From the NCBI GenBank assembly GCA_963783095.1, contig CAWAMR010000002.1, positions 1,116,001-1,180,000 on the forward strand: DNA of 64,000 bases, written 5' to 3'. Source of the stretch: CAWAMR01 sp963783095. Lineage in GTDB: Bacteria; Planctomycetota; Planctomycetia; Gemmatales; Gemmataceae. This document shows, in pieces, positions 1-9,949 of this stretch. How positions within the stretch are numbered: the stretch's first letter is position 1; each line of letters begins with the position of its first letter. The notes below the pieces were generated by a model that searched no databases, was not told where the DNA came from, and worked only from the letters and a program-made list of their open reading frames with translations. The position numbers and the translations under genes are program-made.

Positions 1-2199
1 ATGAAGAAGGCTCAGGAAGAGTTGCGCAATCAACCGACCAATCCCGACAAGGCGATCAAGGAACAGGAAAAGGCAGCCACCGAGTTGAAAAAGGCGATCG
101 AAGAAGTTGACAAGGCGATTGCCAAGGAAGAAAAGAAGATGAACGATCCGCTGGAGGCCGTGAAAGCCGCTGCGGAAAAGGTCGAACAGCTTATCAAGGA
201 AGAGCAAAAGAACCGCGACAAGACCGAGCAGACCAAGGGCACCGAGAAGGAAAAGATGCCCGCCATTTCCAAGGAGCAGAAGGAAATCACCAAGAAGACG
301 GAAGAGGTCAAGAACTCTCCGCTACCCGATAAGCCTGCCGTCAAGGACGCCCTCAACAAGGCCGCCAAGGCCATGGAAAAGGCCGCCAAGGCACTCGACC
401 AGAAGAAGGGCCTGGAAGCGGTGAAGAATCAGGACAAGGCGATCGAAGAATTGCAAGCTGCCAAGAAGGCTCTGGACGAACAGGCCAAGGCCATCGAAGA
501 ACGTCGTGCCGAGATCGCCGCGCTGGAGGAAGCCAAGGACAAGCTGGAACAGCTCGCCAAGCAACAGGGTGAGATCGCCGATAAGGCTCGCGCTACCGAC
601 AAGGCCGACGACAAGAAAGCCAATGACCTTGCCAAGGATCAGGGCGACCTGAAGCCGCAGGCCAAGGAAGTCGGCGACATGATCAAGGATCTGGTGCCCG
701 AGGCCGCCAAGAAGATTGATATGGGCGGCGAAAAGATGGATGCCGCCAAGAACAAGTTGGAGAACAAGGAGCCTCAACCTGCCGCCAAGAACGGCGATGA
801 AGCGAAAAAGAAGCTGGAAGAGGCCAAGGACGAGATCGCCAAGGCACTCGACCAGAAGAAGGGCATGGAAGTGCTGGATCAGCAGGCCTTGCAGCCTAAC
901 AAAGTCGATCCGATGAACACCGCCCAGCAACTGGAAAATGCCCTGGCCCAGGCCAAGCAGGCAGAGCAGCAGGCTCAAAAAGCTGCCGAACAGCTTCAGC
1001 CGATGAAGGGCGACCCCATGAAGGGTGACCCCATGAAAGCCGATCCAATGCAGAACAAGGCCGCGGATCTGGCGAAGCTGCAGCAGCAGGTGGCCGACAA
1101 GGCCAAGGATCTGGGTGAGAAAGGTGCACAAGAGGAAGCCCAGAAAGCTGCTGAAGCTCTCATGAACGGTGACATACCGGCAGCCCTTGAAGCACAGCAA
1201 AAAGCGCTCGAACAGTTGCCGAAGGGTGACCCGATGAAAGGCGACCCCATGAAGGGCGATCCCATGAAAGGTGACCCGATGAAGGGTGATCCCATGAAAG
1301 GTGACCCGATGAAGGGTGATCCCATGAAAGGTGACCCCATGAAGGGCGACCCCATGAAGGGTGATCCGATGAAGGGTGATCCGATGAAGGGCGACCCAAT
1401 GAAGGGTGATCCGATGAAGGGCGACCCAATGATGGGTATGGGTATGGGTCAACCGATGCCCGCCGATGCGAAGACCCCTGCCCAATTGGCTCAGGCGCAA
1501 AAACAGATTCAAGATGCCACTCAAGCTCTCGCAAATTCGCAGCAGGCTAATAACGCGGCACAGGCCGCTCTGCAACAAGCCCAGGCGACCGCTCCGATGG
1601 CCGTGCAGCCTCAATTGCAACAGGCTCAGCAACAACTGGCACAGGCTCAACAGCAACTGCAGCAAGCCGCACCTGCCCAGGCCGCTCAAGCCCAACAACA
1701 AGCAGCCCAGGCTCTCGAACAAGCTCTCCAAACGCTAAATGCTGCACAACAACAGCAAATGGCGATGGGCATGGGTATGGGAGAGATGGGCATGGGCATG
1801 GGTGAAATGGGCATGGGCATGGGCCAAGGGATGGGCATGGGCATGGGCCAAGGCATGGGCATGGGTATGGGCCAAGGCATGGGCATGGGTATGGGTATGG
1901 GCCAAGGGATGGGCATGGGTATGGGACAAGGAATGGGAATGGGAATGGGCATGGGTAAAGAAGATGGAATGGGCCAATCGGGAGGTAATCGAGATGGTGC
2001 CAACGACGGCAAGAAAACCCAATCGCAGCTCAACAACGTGAAGGGCGATGGTGCCTTTATCAATCTCCCGCCACGTCAACGCGAGATGATTCAACAGGCG
2101 TTGAGCGGTCAACTTCCTCCCGAATACGGTGCGGCCATTCGCCAGTACTACCTGAACCTCGCCAGCAAGAAGCCGGCTGCTCCCGCAACCCGTAAATAA
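1..2199 (+). CDS. Giant low-complexity coiled-coil protein, C-terminal part (5' end outside window)
   Basis: The frame is open from the first base, so the first Met is probably internal and the gene continues upstream. Residues 1-330 are Lys/Glu/Ala-rich heptads typical of coiled coil. About residues 408-479 are 14 copies of the pentapeptide GDPMK, encoded by a 15-bp minisatellite with many synonymous differences between units. A Gln/Ala-rich stretch follows, then a Met-Gly tract (about residues 590-660). The conserved end is LPPRQREMIQQALSGQLPPE plus a short YY-containing tail, which I recognise from planctomycete DUF4175-like proteins of MoxR/DUF58/vWA clusters; the next gene, of prenyltransferase fold, fits that kind of cluster. 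Function is unknown; a structural or envelope-spanning role is inference. Confidence 0.75.
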   Translation: MKKAQEELRNQPTNPDKAIKEQEKAATELKKAIEEVDKAIAKEEKKMNDPLEAVKAAAEKVEQLIKEEQKNRDKTEQTKGTEKEKMPAISKEQKEITKKTEEVKNSPLPDKPAVKDALNKAAKAMEKAAKALDQKKGLEAVKNQDKAIEELQAAKKALDEQAKAIEERRAEIAALEEAKDKLEQLAKQQGEIADKARATDKADDKKANDLAKDQGDLKPQAKEVGDMIKDLVPEAAKKIDMGGEKMDAAKNKLENKEPQPAAKNGDEAKKKLEEAKDEIAKALDQKKGMEVLDQQALQPNKVDPMNTAQQLENALAQAKQAEQQAQKAAEQLQPMKGDPMKGDPMKADPMQNKAADLAKLQQQVADKAKDLGEKGAQEEAQKAAEALMNGDIPAALEAQQKALEQLPKGDPMKGDPMKGDPMKGDPMKGDPMKGDPMKGDPMKGDPMKGDPMKGDPMKGDPMKGDPMKGDPMKGDPMMGMGMGQPMPADAKTPAQLAQAQKQIQDATQALANSQQANNAAQAALQQAQATAPMAVQPQLQQAQQQLAQAQQQLQQAAPAQAAQAQQQAAQALEQALQTLNAAQQQQMAMGMGMGEMGMGMGEMGMGMGQGMGMGMGQGMGMGMGQGMGMGMGMGQGMGMGMGQGMGMGMGMGKEDGMGQSGGNRDGANDGKKTQSQLNNVKGDGAFINLPPRQREMIQQALSGQLPPEYGAAIRQYYLNLASKKPAAPATRK

Positions 2200-2275
2200 T
2201 GGACAATGGATAATGGATAATGGATAATGGATAATGGATAATGAGTGGTTATCCATTGTCCATTATCCATTTTTA
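2199..2275. repeat. Heptamer (GGATAAT)n inverted repeat
   Basis: Tandem 7-nt units of ATGGATA/ATGGACA type start at the stop codon of the upstream gene. They are answered by an inverted arm at about 2249-2275, so the stretch can fold into one long hairpin. It ends just before the ribosome binding site of the next gene. It could act as a terminator or mRNA stabiliser; that is inference. Confidence 0.75.
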
Positions 2276-2291
2276 TTCGGAGAACTCCATC

Positions 2292-3326
2292 ATGCGCAAT
2301 GCGCTCACCTTGATCGCCACATTATTCTTGACCTTCCCAACATTGGCCCAGAACGAAAAGCCTGCCCCGAAAAAGAACGCGGAAAAACGTCAACTCGACG
2401 ATGAGGTGAAGAAATCGACAGCGAAAGCGCTGGAGTACCTTGCATCCAAACAGAACGCTGACGGCTCCTGGAATGCAGGAACCGGTGCGTTTCAGCACAA
2501 TACCGCCATCACCGGCTTTGTTCTGATGGCTTTTATGTCTCAGGGACATCTCCCCAATCAGGGCAAGTACGGTCCTGAAGTTGCAAAAGGCACGCGCTTT
2601 CTCATCAACTCGGCCCGCGATGCCGACGGCTACTTGATCGGCACCTATGGCGGGCGAATGTACGATCACGGCATGGCAACGCTGGCCTTGTCGCAACTAT
2701 GGGGCATGACCGGGGATGAAAACATCAAGAAGGTACTCAAGCGCGCGGTGGATCTGATCGTCAACAGCCAGACTGCCGATGGCGGCTGGCGCTACGACCC
2801 CATTCCGAGAGATTCCGACATCTCCGTTACCATCATGGAAGTGATGGCGTTGCGGGGAGCGCAGAATGGCGGCATTCACGTTCCGGAAAAGACCTTCAAA
2901 GAGGCGTTGAAGTACGTTCAACATTGCCGGGACGACCGAAGCGGCGGTTACCGGTATCAAAGTTACGGGGGAGCGCCGGGCTTCGCGCGCACCGCTGCGG
3001 GGATTTGCGTATTGAAGCTGGTCGGCAAATACGAGAACGATGACAAGATGAAGGAATCCGTCCGCTTTCTGAAAGCGCACATGGAACGCCCGTCGGAGCA
3101 TTATTTTTACGGGCACTACTATGCATCTCATGCCATGCACCAGGTCGGCGGCGATGACTGGAAAGACTACTACAGCATGATCAAGAAGAAGCTCAAGGAC
3201 AAGCAGTCCAACGACGGAAGCTGGTCGCAAATGGAGACAGGGTCGGTGGGTCCGGTTTATCAAACCGCCATCGCTGTGATTATCCTGTCGGTGCCGGCGA
3301 ACTACCTGCCGATTTTCCAGCGGTAA
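2292..3326 (+). CDS. Secreted prenyltransferase/squalene-oxidase-repeat protein
   Basis: 344 aa. An upstream in-frame ATG at 2241 lies inside the repeat; the ATG at 2292 is preferred because GGAGA lies 8 nt upstream and it yields a signal peptide (MRNALTLIATLFLTFPTLAQ). The mature part shows alpha-alpha barrel repeats of the terpene cyclase/prenyltransferase fold: LASKQNADGSW, LIVNSQTADGGWRY and KDKQSNDGSW, each with the QxxDGxW signature. The DxDD catalytic motif of squalene-hopene cyclases is not apparent, so enzymatic cyclisation is doubtful. Such proteins commonly follow the long coiled-coil protein in planctomycetes. The partner is unknown. Confidence 0.85.
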   Translation: MRNALTLIATLFLTFPTLAQNEKPAPKKNAEKRQLDDEVKKSTAKALEYLASKQNADGSWNAGTGAFQHNTAITGFVLMAFMSQGHLPNQGKYGPEVAKGTRFLINSARDADGYLIGTYGGRMYDHGMATLALSQLWGMTGDENIKKVLKRAVDLIVNSQTADGGWRYDPIPRDSDISVTIMEVMALRGAQNGGIHVPEKTFKEALKYVQHCRDDRSGGYRYQSYGGAPGFARTAAGICVLKLVGKYENDDKMKESVRFLKAHMERPSEHYFYGHYYASHAMHQVGGDDWKDYYSMIKKKLKDKQSNDGSWSQMETGSVGPVYQTAIAVIILSVPANYLPIFQR

Positions 3327-3411
3327 AATCGCAGCAACTTGCAACGTGGGGGAATGCGAGATAAGTACCCCACGACGAATCCGAAACACTTCGCATTTTT
3401 TGGAATCGATC

Positions 3412-3984
3412 ATGGCTGCCGCAGCGACATCAACGCCGACCATGGAAGAGCTCCTCGCCGAGGATGGAGTCGATCGCTGGCTGATCCGCGGGCAATTGCG
3501 CGAGCAGCGAGGAACAGAATCGATGACCGTTCGCAATCGCTTGCACAGCAGGGTCATGGCACGATTGACCAAGTTTCTCGACAATTGGCTCGACCAGCAA
3601 CCTCAACCCAGAGGATCGGTCCTCTGTGGTGAAGCCGGTGTGCGCCTGCGGCGCGATCCCGAGACCATCGTGGGCGTAGATGTTGTCTACATTTCCGCGG
3701 AGTTGGTAGCGGAGGAATCGGACGAGACGACTCTCATTGACGGGGTTCCGCTTCTCGCAGTCGAGATTATTTCCCCCAACGATCGACAAGAAGACATCGA
3801 GGAAAAAATCGACGAATATCTGGATGCCGGTGTCTCGTTGGTGTGGGTGATAAACCCCTATCGCCGGACGGTATTGATCTGTAAACCGGGGACTGAACCA
3901 GAGCTGGTCAACGCCTTACAAGAACTTCGCGCCGATCCGCAGTTGCCGGGGTTTCGCGTGTCGGTTGCCGAACTCTTCGTGTAG
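3412..3984 (+). CDS. Uma2 family (DUF820) PD-(D/E)XK nuclease-fold protein
   Basis: 190 aa from the ATG at 3412; an in-frame ATG at 3346 would add 22 residues without recognisable family sequence. The Uma2 core is visible: a motif ending VGVDVVYI followed by LLAVEIISPNDRQEDIEEKI, in which the Asp and the E-x-S element correspond to the PD-(D/E)XK metal site, then YLDAGVSLVWVINPYRRTV. These proteins are greatly multiplied in planctomycetes and cyanobacteria. Their biological role is not established, so 'endonuclease' is a fold-based label only. It stands alone, between the prenyltransferase-fold gene and a decayed stretch. Confidence 0.88.
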   Translation: MAAAATSTPTMEELLAEDGVDRWLIRGQLREQRGTESMTVRNRLHSRVMARLTKFLDNWLDQQPQPRGSVLCGEAGVRLRRDPETIVGVDVVYISAELVAEESDETTLIDGVPLLAVEIISPNDRQEDIEEKIDEYLDAGVSLVWVINPYRRTVLICKPGTEPELVNALQELRADPQLPGFRVSVAELFV

Positions 3985-4038
3985 GAAGACGCCCCACGCA
4001 AGCGTCGGGCTACTTACGTTTAACGTCAGCGCTCTTCC

Positions 4039-4140
4039 ATGAAAACTCCCAAATTAAGCAAAGCTGCTGAGGAACTTCTTCGTTCTCAGGTGATCGACGC
4101 GGATCGCCTGGCGCACGTAAAAACCTGCCGCAAGTCCTGA
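4039..4140 (+). other. Short ORF, 33 aa, possible gene remnant
   Basis: Reads MKTPKLSKAAEELLRSQVID and ends in TCRKS. Composition resembles real protein (amphipathic helix) but there is no clear ribosome binding site and no family I recognise. It sits at the start of a 1.1-kb stretch without an intact gene. Confidence 0.2.
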
Positions 4141-4269
4141 AAACGCACGGCGAAGCCCCGGAACAATATGGCGATCCTGGATGGTAGAAAACAGGTAATG
4201 GTTTTCCTCGGATTCCGAAGCCTGTCAGCCGTGGTTCAGAAATCATAATTGGTGATCTTCATTTTTTAG

Positions 4270-5155
4270 ATTGTCCGCACTCCAACCATCGCCGAAAAAG
4301 TTGCGATGGTCGGAGCATTCGTTGGGGATGACGCCCTAGTGAATTTTGGAAGTGTTGCTCGGACAACCGTTGATCCTTCACAGCATTTTGGCTTTCAGTC
4401 AATTTCGTACTGGTTTCGTTACGGCGATATCAAGCATCTCACATTGGCGCAGGTGCAATTGGCCATCGCTCCCGGAGCAACAGCCTACCAACCAGGGGGC
4501 GCAAATGTTATGCGAGTCAGCAGTGTCCCACTGGGTCAATTCAGTTGCCTCGGGTCAACGACCGGAATGAGTATCAATGAGTATACCAGCCTTCAAGCCA
4601 TCCCTGTGGCGCAAAGTATACCAGCGGCATAGCAATTTGCTTGTGTTTTCTCCAAAACCAATCGGGGCAAGCTCTTCTATCGATGACAAAACTTGGAGGC
4701 CGATATGACCATGTATTCTCAATTGTCTCAATTTGCTGATGGTGAGAGAATTCTCATTATGGAAGGAGGTGAAATTCCAGCTCCTCCGCACGCGGAACAC
4801 CCAGGAAATCACCTTCTGGTGAACTGCCTGTACCATCAAAACTTCGACCAATTGACTCCTGCCTCGCAGCTTGCCACTGCCCGGTCGGATACTCTTTGCG
4901 TATTACAATTCCTGGTCGCTAACAAAATGTTGGATGGGATCGTGTCCGTTTGCGTCTCCTTTTATATTTCCCCGGGATCTCCACCTACACACACACACGT
5001 CGCCGTCTGTATCGCTACAGCATCTTTACTTCAACTATTTCACAGGAGACGACGGCTATCGACGGATCATATTTTCTGCCTTCAATGAATTCTATGCAGA
5101 GTTCGCAAATCGAGAAAATCAACGAATTGTTACAACCGTAAGAGTGATCATTTAG
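4270..5155 (+). pseudogene. Possible decayed gene of unknown function
   Basis: No intact gene is visible between 3985 and 5151. In one frame, protein-like sequence runs from about 4270 to 4970 (segments such as MVGAFVGDDALVNFGS and ADGERILIMEGGEIPAPPHA), broken by in-frame stops at 4630-4632 and about 4684. It then seems to pass to another frame near 4960-4970, ending in FSAFNEFYAEFANRENQRIV. I do not recognise the family. It could be one gene with two nonsense mutations and a frameshift, two small genes, or chance. Confidence 0.3.
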
Positions 5156-6912
5156 CGTGGCCGCTTCAATCTCTCCCGCGTTAGTTCCGGCACGAACTTC
5201 ACCGGGATCGTTCCGCCGGACAAAACCGCCTCATGGTATCTTCCCAAATCGAACTTATCCCCCAGTTCGCGCGATACCTGTTGCCGGAGCCGATAGAACG
5301 CCGTTCTACCCACGAAATACGTCGATAGTTGACAGGAACTTTGCTTGGCCCGGACCACCTTCGCAACCGCTTCGCCTTCCGTTTGAAACCCGCCTTCCAT
5401 CAGCAACTTCAACGCTTCGTCATCGGTCATGTTGTTGCAGTGCATTTTGTGGTCGAGGATCGCATTGATTACGGCCCGCAGGTAAAACTTCAACTGATTC
5501 ATCCGCAAGGCCATGTCGCCGTTGCCGTAGCCCTGATCGAGCATCATTTGCTCCGTATACACTGCCCAGCCTTCGGCAAAGACGCCCGAGTACAACACGC
5601 GCCGAATCAATGACGGATGGCGATTGCCGTATTCGAGTTGCACGTAATGGCCCGGATAGGCTTCGTGAATCGTCAGGATTTTGAGCATCGCCTTGTTGTA
5701 CTCTTGCAGATAGGTCGTCACCCTTCGATCGTCCCATTCTTTGGGCGGCGGGCTGATCGCGTAAACGCTGTTGGCCCTGGTATCCAGGGGCGGAGCGGGG
5801 TTCAAGTAGGCCGTCGAGTTGCCGCGCTGAAATTCCGGCATCTCGATCACTTCACAGCGATCGGGGTCGGGCAGCCGAAGAATATCCTTGGCCGCGATGA
5901 ACTTCTTGAGTTCGGCGACCGTGGCTTTGCCATCGGCAACCAGGTTATCCGGTTTGCTGTGATCCTTGCCGATTTCCAGGAGCACTTGCTGAATCGTCGC
6001 TTTTCGCCCCTGCGCATCATCGGGCGGCAGCGCCTTGCCGGCGAACAACTGCGCCCACTGTTGCCGCGCCAGCACGTACATATCCCGGCGAACCCGGTCG
6101 GCTTCGACCTCGGCTTCTTTGAGAACCTCATCGGCAGTCAAGCCGGCATCGAGTTCCATTTCGAGCTTCTTGGCGAATTTCTCCTTGCCGATCCGCCATT
6201 CTCCGTTGGCGCTCGGCAACATTTCTTCGAGGAATTGCTGATACTCCTTCAACACCGGCACCAGTGCCTGGGAAGGCGCTTTCAATTCGCTGAGTTGCGG
6301 ATTCTCACCCGCGACGACATAAATCCCTTTCTCATAGAAGGCGATGGCTCCCCGATTTTGGCGAATCGCCGTTTGCAGATGGGCCTTGGGCGGATTTTTG
6401 AGACTTTCTTTAGCTGCCTGAACCACTCTGGGAATAGCAGCGATTCGGCTGGCGGCATTGCGAACGGTGCGTTCCTTGTTGCCGGTGTTCTGCGTGAACA
6501 TCAGGTAAACGCTGTCGGTGATGTATTCGTTCCAGATGCGGGGATCTTCCTCGAACGGTTTGGTATTCTCGTTGAGCCAGATATTCTTGATGAGTTGATC
6601 GCGCAAAATGGCGTAATCGACCTTCCCGCCGGCGCTGAGTTTCGTGCGGTCGATTTCTTTCTCCAGCCTGGCGAGGACTTGCTTGATGCGATCCTTCTCT
6701 GCTAGTCGGGTCTTGGGGGAGAGATCGTCGATGCGATCATCGTGGTCGTGATTGCCGAGCCGAGTGGCGTCGACGGGATGGATCTTGAATTCCTCATCGA
6801 GATACGCCTTGAAGAATGCTGCGAGCTTGGCATCTTCGCTGTCGGCGGCCGGGGCTTGGGTGGTCATCATGGCAAGGAAGAGAACGGTGAATGCAAAGCG
6901 TTTAGTGAGCAT
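5152..6912 (-). CDS. DUF885 family secreted metallopeptidase-like protein
   Basis: 586 aa, the usual size for the family. A signal peptide (MLTKRFAFTVLFLAMMTTQAPA) begins at the only suitable ATG. The helical N-terminal two thirds contain SPPPKEWDDRR, which precedes the zinc-site region. The gluzincin-like motif IHEAYPGHYVQLE, HExxxH in form, and the downstream EGWAVYTEQMM, which supplies a further Glu ligand, are both intact. DUF885 proteins are predicted zinc peptidases, probably exported here; the substrate is unknown. It is transcribed away from the preceding decayed stretch and is not in an obvious operon. Confidence 0.9.
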   Translation of the reverse strand: MLTKRFAFTVLFLAMMTTQAPAADSEDAKLAAFFKAYLDEEFKIHPVDATRLGNHDHDDRIDDLSPKTRLAEKDRIKQVLARLEKEIDRTKLSAGGKVDYAILRDQLIKNIWLNENTKPFEEDPRIWNEYITDSVYLMFTQNTGNKERTVRNAASRIAAIPRVVQAAKESLKNPPKAHLQTAIRQNRGAIAFYEKGIYVVAGENPQLSELKAPSQALVPVLKEYQQFLEEMLPSANGEWRIGKEKFAKKLEMELDAGLTADEVLKEAEVEADRVRRDMYVLARQQWAQLFAGKALPPDDAQGRKATIQQVLLEIGKDHSKPDNLVADGKATVAELKKFIAAKDILRLPDPDRCEVIEMPEFQRGNSTAYLNPAPPLDTRANSVYAISPPPKEWDDRRVTTYLQEYNKAMLKILTIHEAYPGHYVQLEYGNRHPSLIRRVLYSGVFAEGWAVYTEQMMLDQGYGNGDMALRMNQLKFYLRAVINAILDHKMHCNNMTDDEALKLLMEGGFQTEGEAVAKVVRAKQSSCQLSTYFVGRTAFYRLRQQVSRELGDKFDLGRYHEAVLSGGTIPVKFVPELTRERLKRPR

Positions 6913-7463
6913 ATTGGCCTATTGGAAAGGGAACTTGTTTCGATGGTGATTCTATGGGAAGAGGTTTGTGCGTGGAGAAAATGAGGGTGCCAAGAAAATC
7001 AAATTGCCAACCGTTGTCGGTTTTTGATTTGTGGGAGAACCTTGAGAGGATACGATAATTGTGACCGAGTGAAGAAGAGAGTCGCTCGTCAATCTCCGAG
7101 GGACCATAACCGAATCGTTGTTCAAGTTCCTCGCAAGACCGAATGGATTCTTAAAAAGTCTTCATGATTGGTTCTTTGCCTCCGCTGCGCTCTCGCGCCG
7201 GCTCATTTCTTCCCGCCATGATTCAGGTCCAGCGCCAGGAATTTGGCTGTTCCACCTCAAATTTCGAAGCCAAGTGCAATTCACGTGCCAACACATTTCA
7301 GCCGGCCCATTAAAGACGTTAAATACGTCAAATTCGGCTAGGCGCAGATTTTCGTTGTGCTATTGTAATTCACTCGCTGTGAGCACTTTAGTACCTGCGA
7401 AGGGTTCCCGTTCCATCCTGCCAGGCAAGTGCTGATTTTCTCGAACAATTGTGAGCTATTGCG
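6913..7463. other. 551-nt gene-free region with an AT-rich hairpin
   Basis: Divergent spacer between the DUF885 gene and the beta-propeller gene. Around 6996-7030 an imperfect inverted repeat (AATCAAA ... CAACCG-TTGT-CGGTT ... TTGATT) could fold. ORFs here have no protein-like character. Promoters for both flanking genes must lie here, but I cannot place them with confidence. Confidence 0.35.
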
Positions 7464-9935
7464 ATGTTTTATCCTATCAGAATTCGGGGCGCTGAACTGT
7501 GCGGCAAAACGCGAACAAATCGAACGGTTTGCCGATCTTCTCGACAACCTGTCACCCGACTCAAACTCGAAACTTTGGAGGAACGGATTACCCCCACGAC
7601 CAGCGCGTTCCCGCTCGCGGGGGCCGGTGTGAATTCAACCGACCTCTCCCAGGGAACTGCGGTTGCCACGGATAGTTCAGGAAATGTTTATATCACCGGC
7701 ACGTGGGAGGGCACGCAAAATTTTGGCGGCACCTCACTGACTTCGCACGGGGCCGACGATGCCTATGTGGCCAAGTACTCCTCGACGGGTGTCCTGCAAT
7801 GGGTCGCCGATTTCGGCGGCGGCGGTTCCACGGTGACGACCGCAGGCATCGCGGTCGATTCCGCCGGCAATGTCTATACCACCGGCTATTTCCAGGGAAC
7901 CACCTACTTTAACGGGTTCGCCGGCACCGACTCTCTTACCAGCTCCAATGGTGGATCGGACGAGAATGTCTATGTTTCCAAGCTGACCACCAACGGCGGA
8001 TTCGACTACGTGGAGGATCTTGGGGCGGGCACGTATGCGCAGGCCGCAGGCATCGCGGTCAATGCTTCAACCCAGGCCGTCTACGTTACCGGCTCCTTCG
8101 TGGGCACCGGGAATTTCAATCCCGGCTCGGGCACGAACGATCTCACCTCTTCCAACAGCGGCAGCGATACCAACTCTTTCGTCGTCGGACTTGCCGCCGA
8201 TGGGTCTTATGCCTTCGCCGATCTCCTCGGTTCCGGGAGTACCGCCGTTGCCAAGGCTATCGCCGTGGATAGTTCGGGAGATGTCTACTCGACCGGCTGG
8301 TTCACGGGTACGGGCAACTTCGATCCAGCGGGTACGGACGACCTGACCAGCACGGGTGGCATCAACAGCTACGTGTCGAAACTCAGCTCGACCGGCGCGT
8401 TTGACTTCGGCGAGGTGATTGGGGCGGGTTCCGTCGGTGCCTTTGCCACCGCGATCGCCGTGGATGGTTCGGGAAATGTCTACACGACCGGCTCATTCGC
8501 CGGAACCGGGAATTTTTCGGGTGGCTCGGCAATCGAGGATCTCACCAGTTCCAGCAGCGGTTCAGACATCAATGCGTTTGTGTTGAAAATGAGCAGCAGC
8601 GGCCAGTACGATTTCGCCGATATTCTCGGTTCCGGAAGTTCAGATGCTGAAGGGAATGGCATCGCGCTCGATCATTCCGGGAATATCTACGTCGCCGGCA
8701 CCTTCGTGGGCACCGGGAATTTCAATCCCGGATCGGGCACCGCCAACCTGACCAGTTCCAGCGGCGGTACCGATACCAACACGTTTGTGTCCAAGCTGAA
8801 CAGCAGCGGCCAGTACGTTTCCGCCAATAATCTCGGTTCCGGAAGCTCGGATGCGGTAGGTAACGGTATTGCCGTGGATGGGTCGGGAAATGTCTACACC
8901 GTCGGAACCTACGCAGGGACCGGTAGTTTTTCCGGCGGCGGCACCAACCAGAACCTGACCAGCTCGTACAGTGGAGCCAATAATTCCTTCTTCCTCGATC
9001 AGGTAGCAGTCCAGGCAGTAGTACCACCACCGCCACCAGCGACCGGGGCAGTCCTGGTTGCGGACTTCAAAGGCAACGGACTGTATGAGTATACCTCGGC
9101 CTCGGGTTGGACCAAGATAAAATCCTCCGATCCTACCTCATTCCAGGCGGATGCAGCCGGTGATGTTGTCGCCGTGTTCAGCACCGGAATTTTCGAATAC
9201 TCCGCGAGCACAAGTACCTGGACCCGTCTGAGCGCGTCGATCCCGGCGGACTTTGTCCTGAGCTCGGCAGGTGAGGTGGTCGCCGACTTCCAGGGTAATG
9301 GGCTGTTCGAGTATAGCGCCGGTTCGGGCTGGACTCGTCTGAGTAACTCGGTCCCCACTTCGTTCCGTGTGGATGGAGCGGGTGATGTCTACGCCGGCTT
9401 CCAGGGTAACGGGCTCTTCGAGTACGTCACTGGTTCCGGCTGGACCCGTCTGAGCAATACGGATCCCAGTTCGTTCCGGGTGGATGCAGCGGGTGATGTT
9501 TTCGCCTACTTCCAGGGTAACGGCCTTTATGTGCATGCCGTTGGAGAAAGTTGGGTCCGCCTGAGTACCAACGATCCGATATCGTTCGCGGTCGATTCAA
9601 CGGGTGATTTGTTCGCCGATTTCGCCGGCGAAGGCCTGTACGAGATCAGTCCTGGAGGGAGTTGGGTCCGCATTAACACCACGGTTCCGACGAGCTTCGC
9701 GGTGAATTCAGCGGGTGAGGTGGTCGCCTCGTTCTCCGGTACAGGGTTGTCCGAATACACTGCCGGATCGGGCTGGACCAGTCTGAATCCGAATCAACCG
9801 GCGGCTTACGGAGTGGATGCCGAAGGCGATGTCTTCGCCGCCTTCTCCGGAAATGGGGTATGGATGCTTGCATCGGGCGGAAGTTGGACCAAGTTGACGG
9901 CGGGCAATACCACGAGTCTGGCGATCGCGGGTTGA
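7464..9935 (+). CDS. Large secreted beta-propeller protein (SBBP repeats) with planctomycete sorting motif
   Basis: 823 aa. The N-terminus carries RLKLETLEERITP (about residues 33-45), the basic plus LExRxTP motif found at the start of many exported planctomycete proteins. Residues about 60-510 hold a row of SBBP-type repeats of the form GIAVDSSGNVYTTGxFxGTxNF. The C-terminal part (about 520-823) is a second propeller-like array with repeats such as GNGLFEYxxGSGWTRLS and FRVDxAGDVFAxF. The repeats are homogeneous in DNA, suggesting internal duplication. Likely a cell-surface or secreted adhesion or binding protein; ligand unknown. There is no good ribosome binding site before the ATG, so the start is uncertain by some codons. 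Confidence 0.85.
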   Translation: MFYPIRIRGAELCGKTRTNRTVCRSSRQPVTRLKLETLEERITPTTSAFPLAGAGVNSTDLSQGTAVATDSSGNVYITGTWEGTQNFGGTSLTSHGADDAYVAKYSSTGVLQWVADFGGGGSTVTTAGIAVDSAGNVYTTGYFQGTTYFNGFAGTDSLTSSNGGSDENVYVSKLTTNGGFDYVEDLGAGTYAQAAGIAVNASTQAVYVTGSFVGTGNFNPGSGTNDLTSSNSGSDTNSFVVGLAADGSYAFADLLGSGSTAVAKAIAVDSSGDVYSTGWFTGTGNFDPAGTDDLTSTGGINSYVSKLSSTGAFDFGEVIGAGSVGAFATAIAVDGSGNVYTTGSFAGTGNFSGGSAIEDLTSSSSGSDINAFVLKMSSSGQYDFADILGSGSSDAEGNGIALDHSGNIYVAGTFVGTGNFNPGSGTANLTSSSGGTDTNTFVSKLNSSGQYVSANNLGSGSSDAVGNGIAVDGSGNVYTVGTYAGTGSFSGGGTNQNLTSSYSGANNSFFLDQVAVQAVVPPPPPATGAVLVADFKGNGLYEYTSASGWTKIKSSDPTSFQADAAGDVVAVFSTGIFEYSASTSTWTRLSASIPADFVLSSAGEVVADFQGNGLFEYSAGSGWTRLSNSVPTSFRVDGAGDVYAGFQGNGLFEYVTGSGWTRLSNTDPSSFRVDAAGDVFAYFQGNGLYVHAVGESWVRLSTNDPISFAVDSTGDLFADFAGEGLYEISPGGSWVRINTTVPTSFAVNSAGEVVASFSGTGLSEYTAGSGWTSLNPNQPAAYGVDAEGDVFAAFSGNGVWMLASGGSWTKLTAGNTTSLAIAG

Positions 9936-9949
9936 GGTTCCCGGCAAGC

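Noticed and set aside
1225..1437. 15-bp tandem array as a CRISPR or origin iteron array
   Set aside because: Units are contiguous without spacers, in frame with the protein, and vary at third codon positions.
322..1731. 469-codon minus frame opposite the coiled-coil gene
   Set aside because: Mirror of the low-complexity repeats (Leu/Gly/His-rich), no start signal, no family.
4555..4851. 98-codon minus frame in the gene-poor stretch
   Set aside because: Less protein-like than the plus-strand frame over the same bases, and without start signals; neither is certain.
5617..6705. 362-codon plus frame
   Set aside because: Antisense to the DUF885 gene; no protein-like motifs.
7118..7435. 105-codon plus frame before the beta-propeller gene
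   Set aside because: No ribosome binding site, no domain, atypical composition; more likely spacer with promoter.
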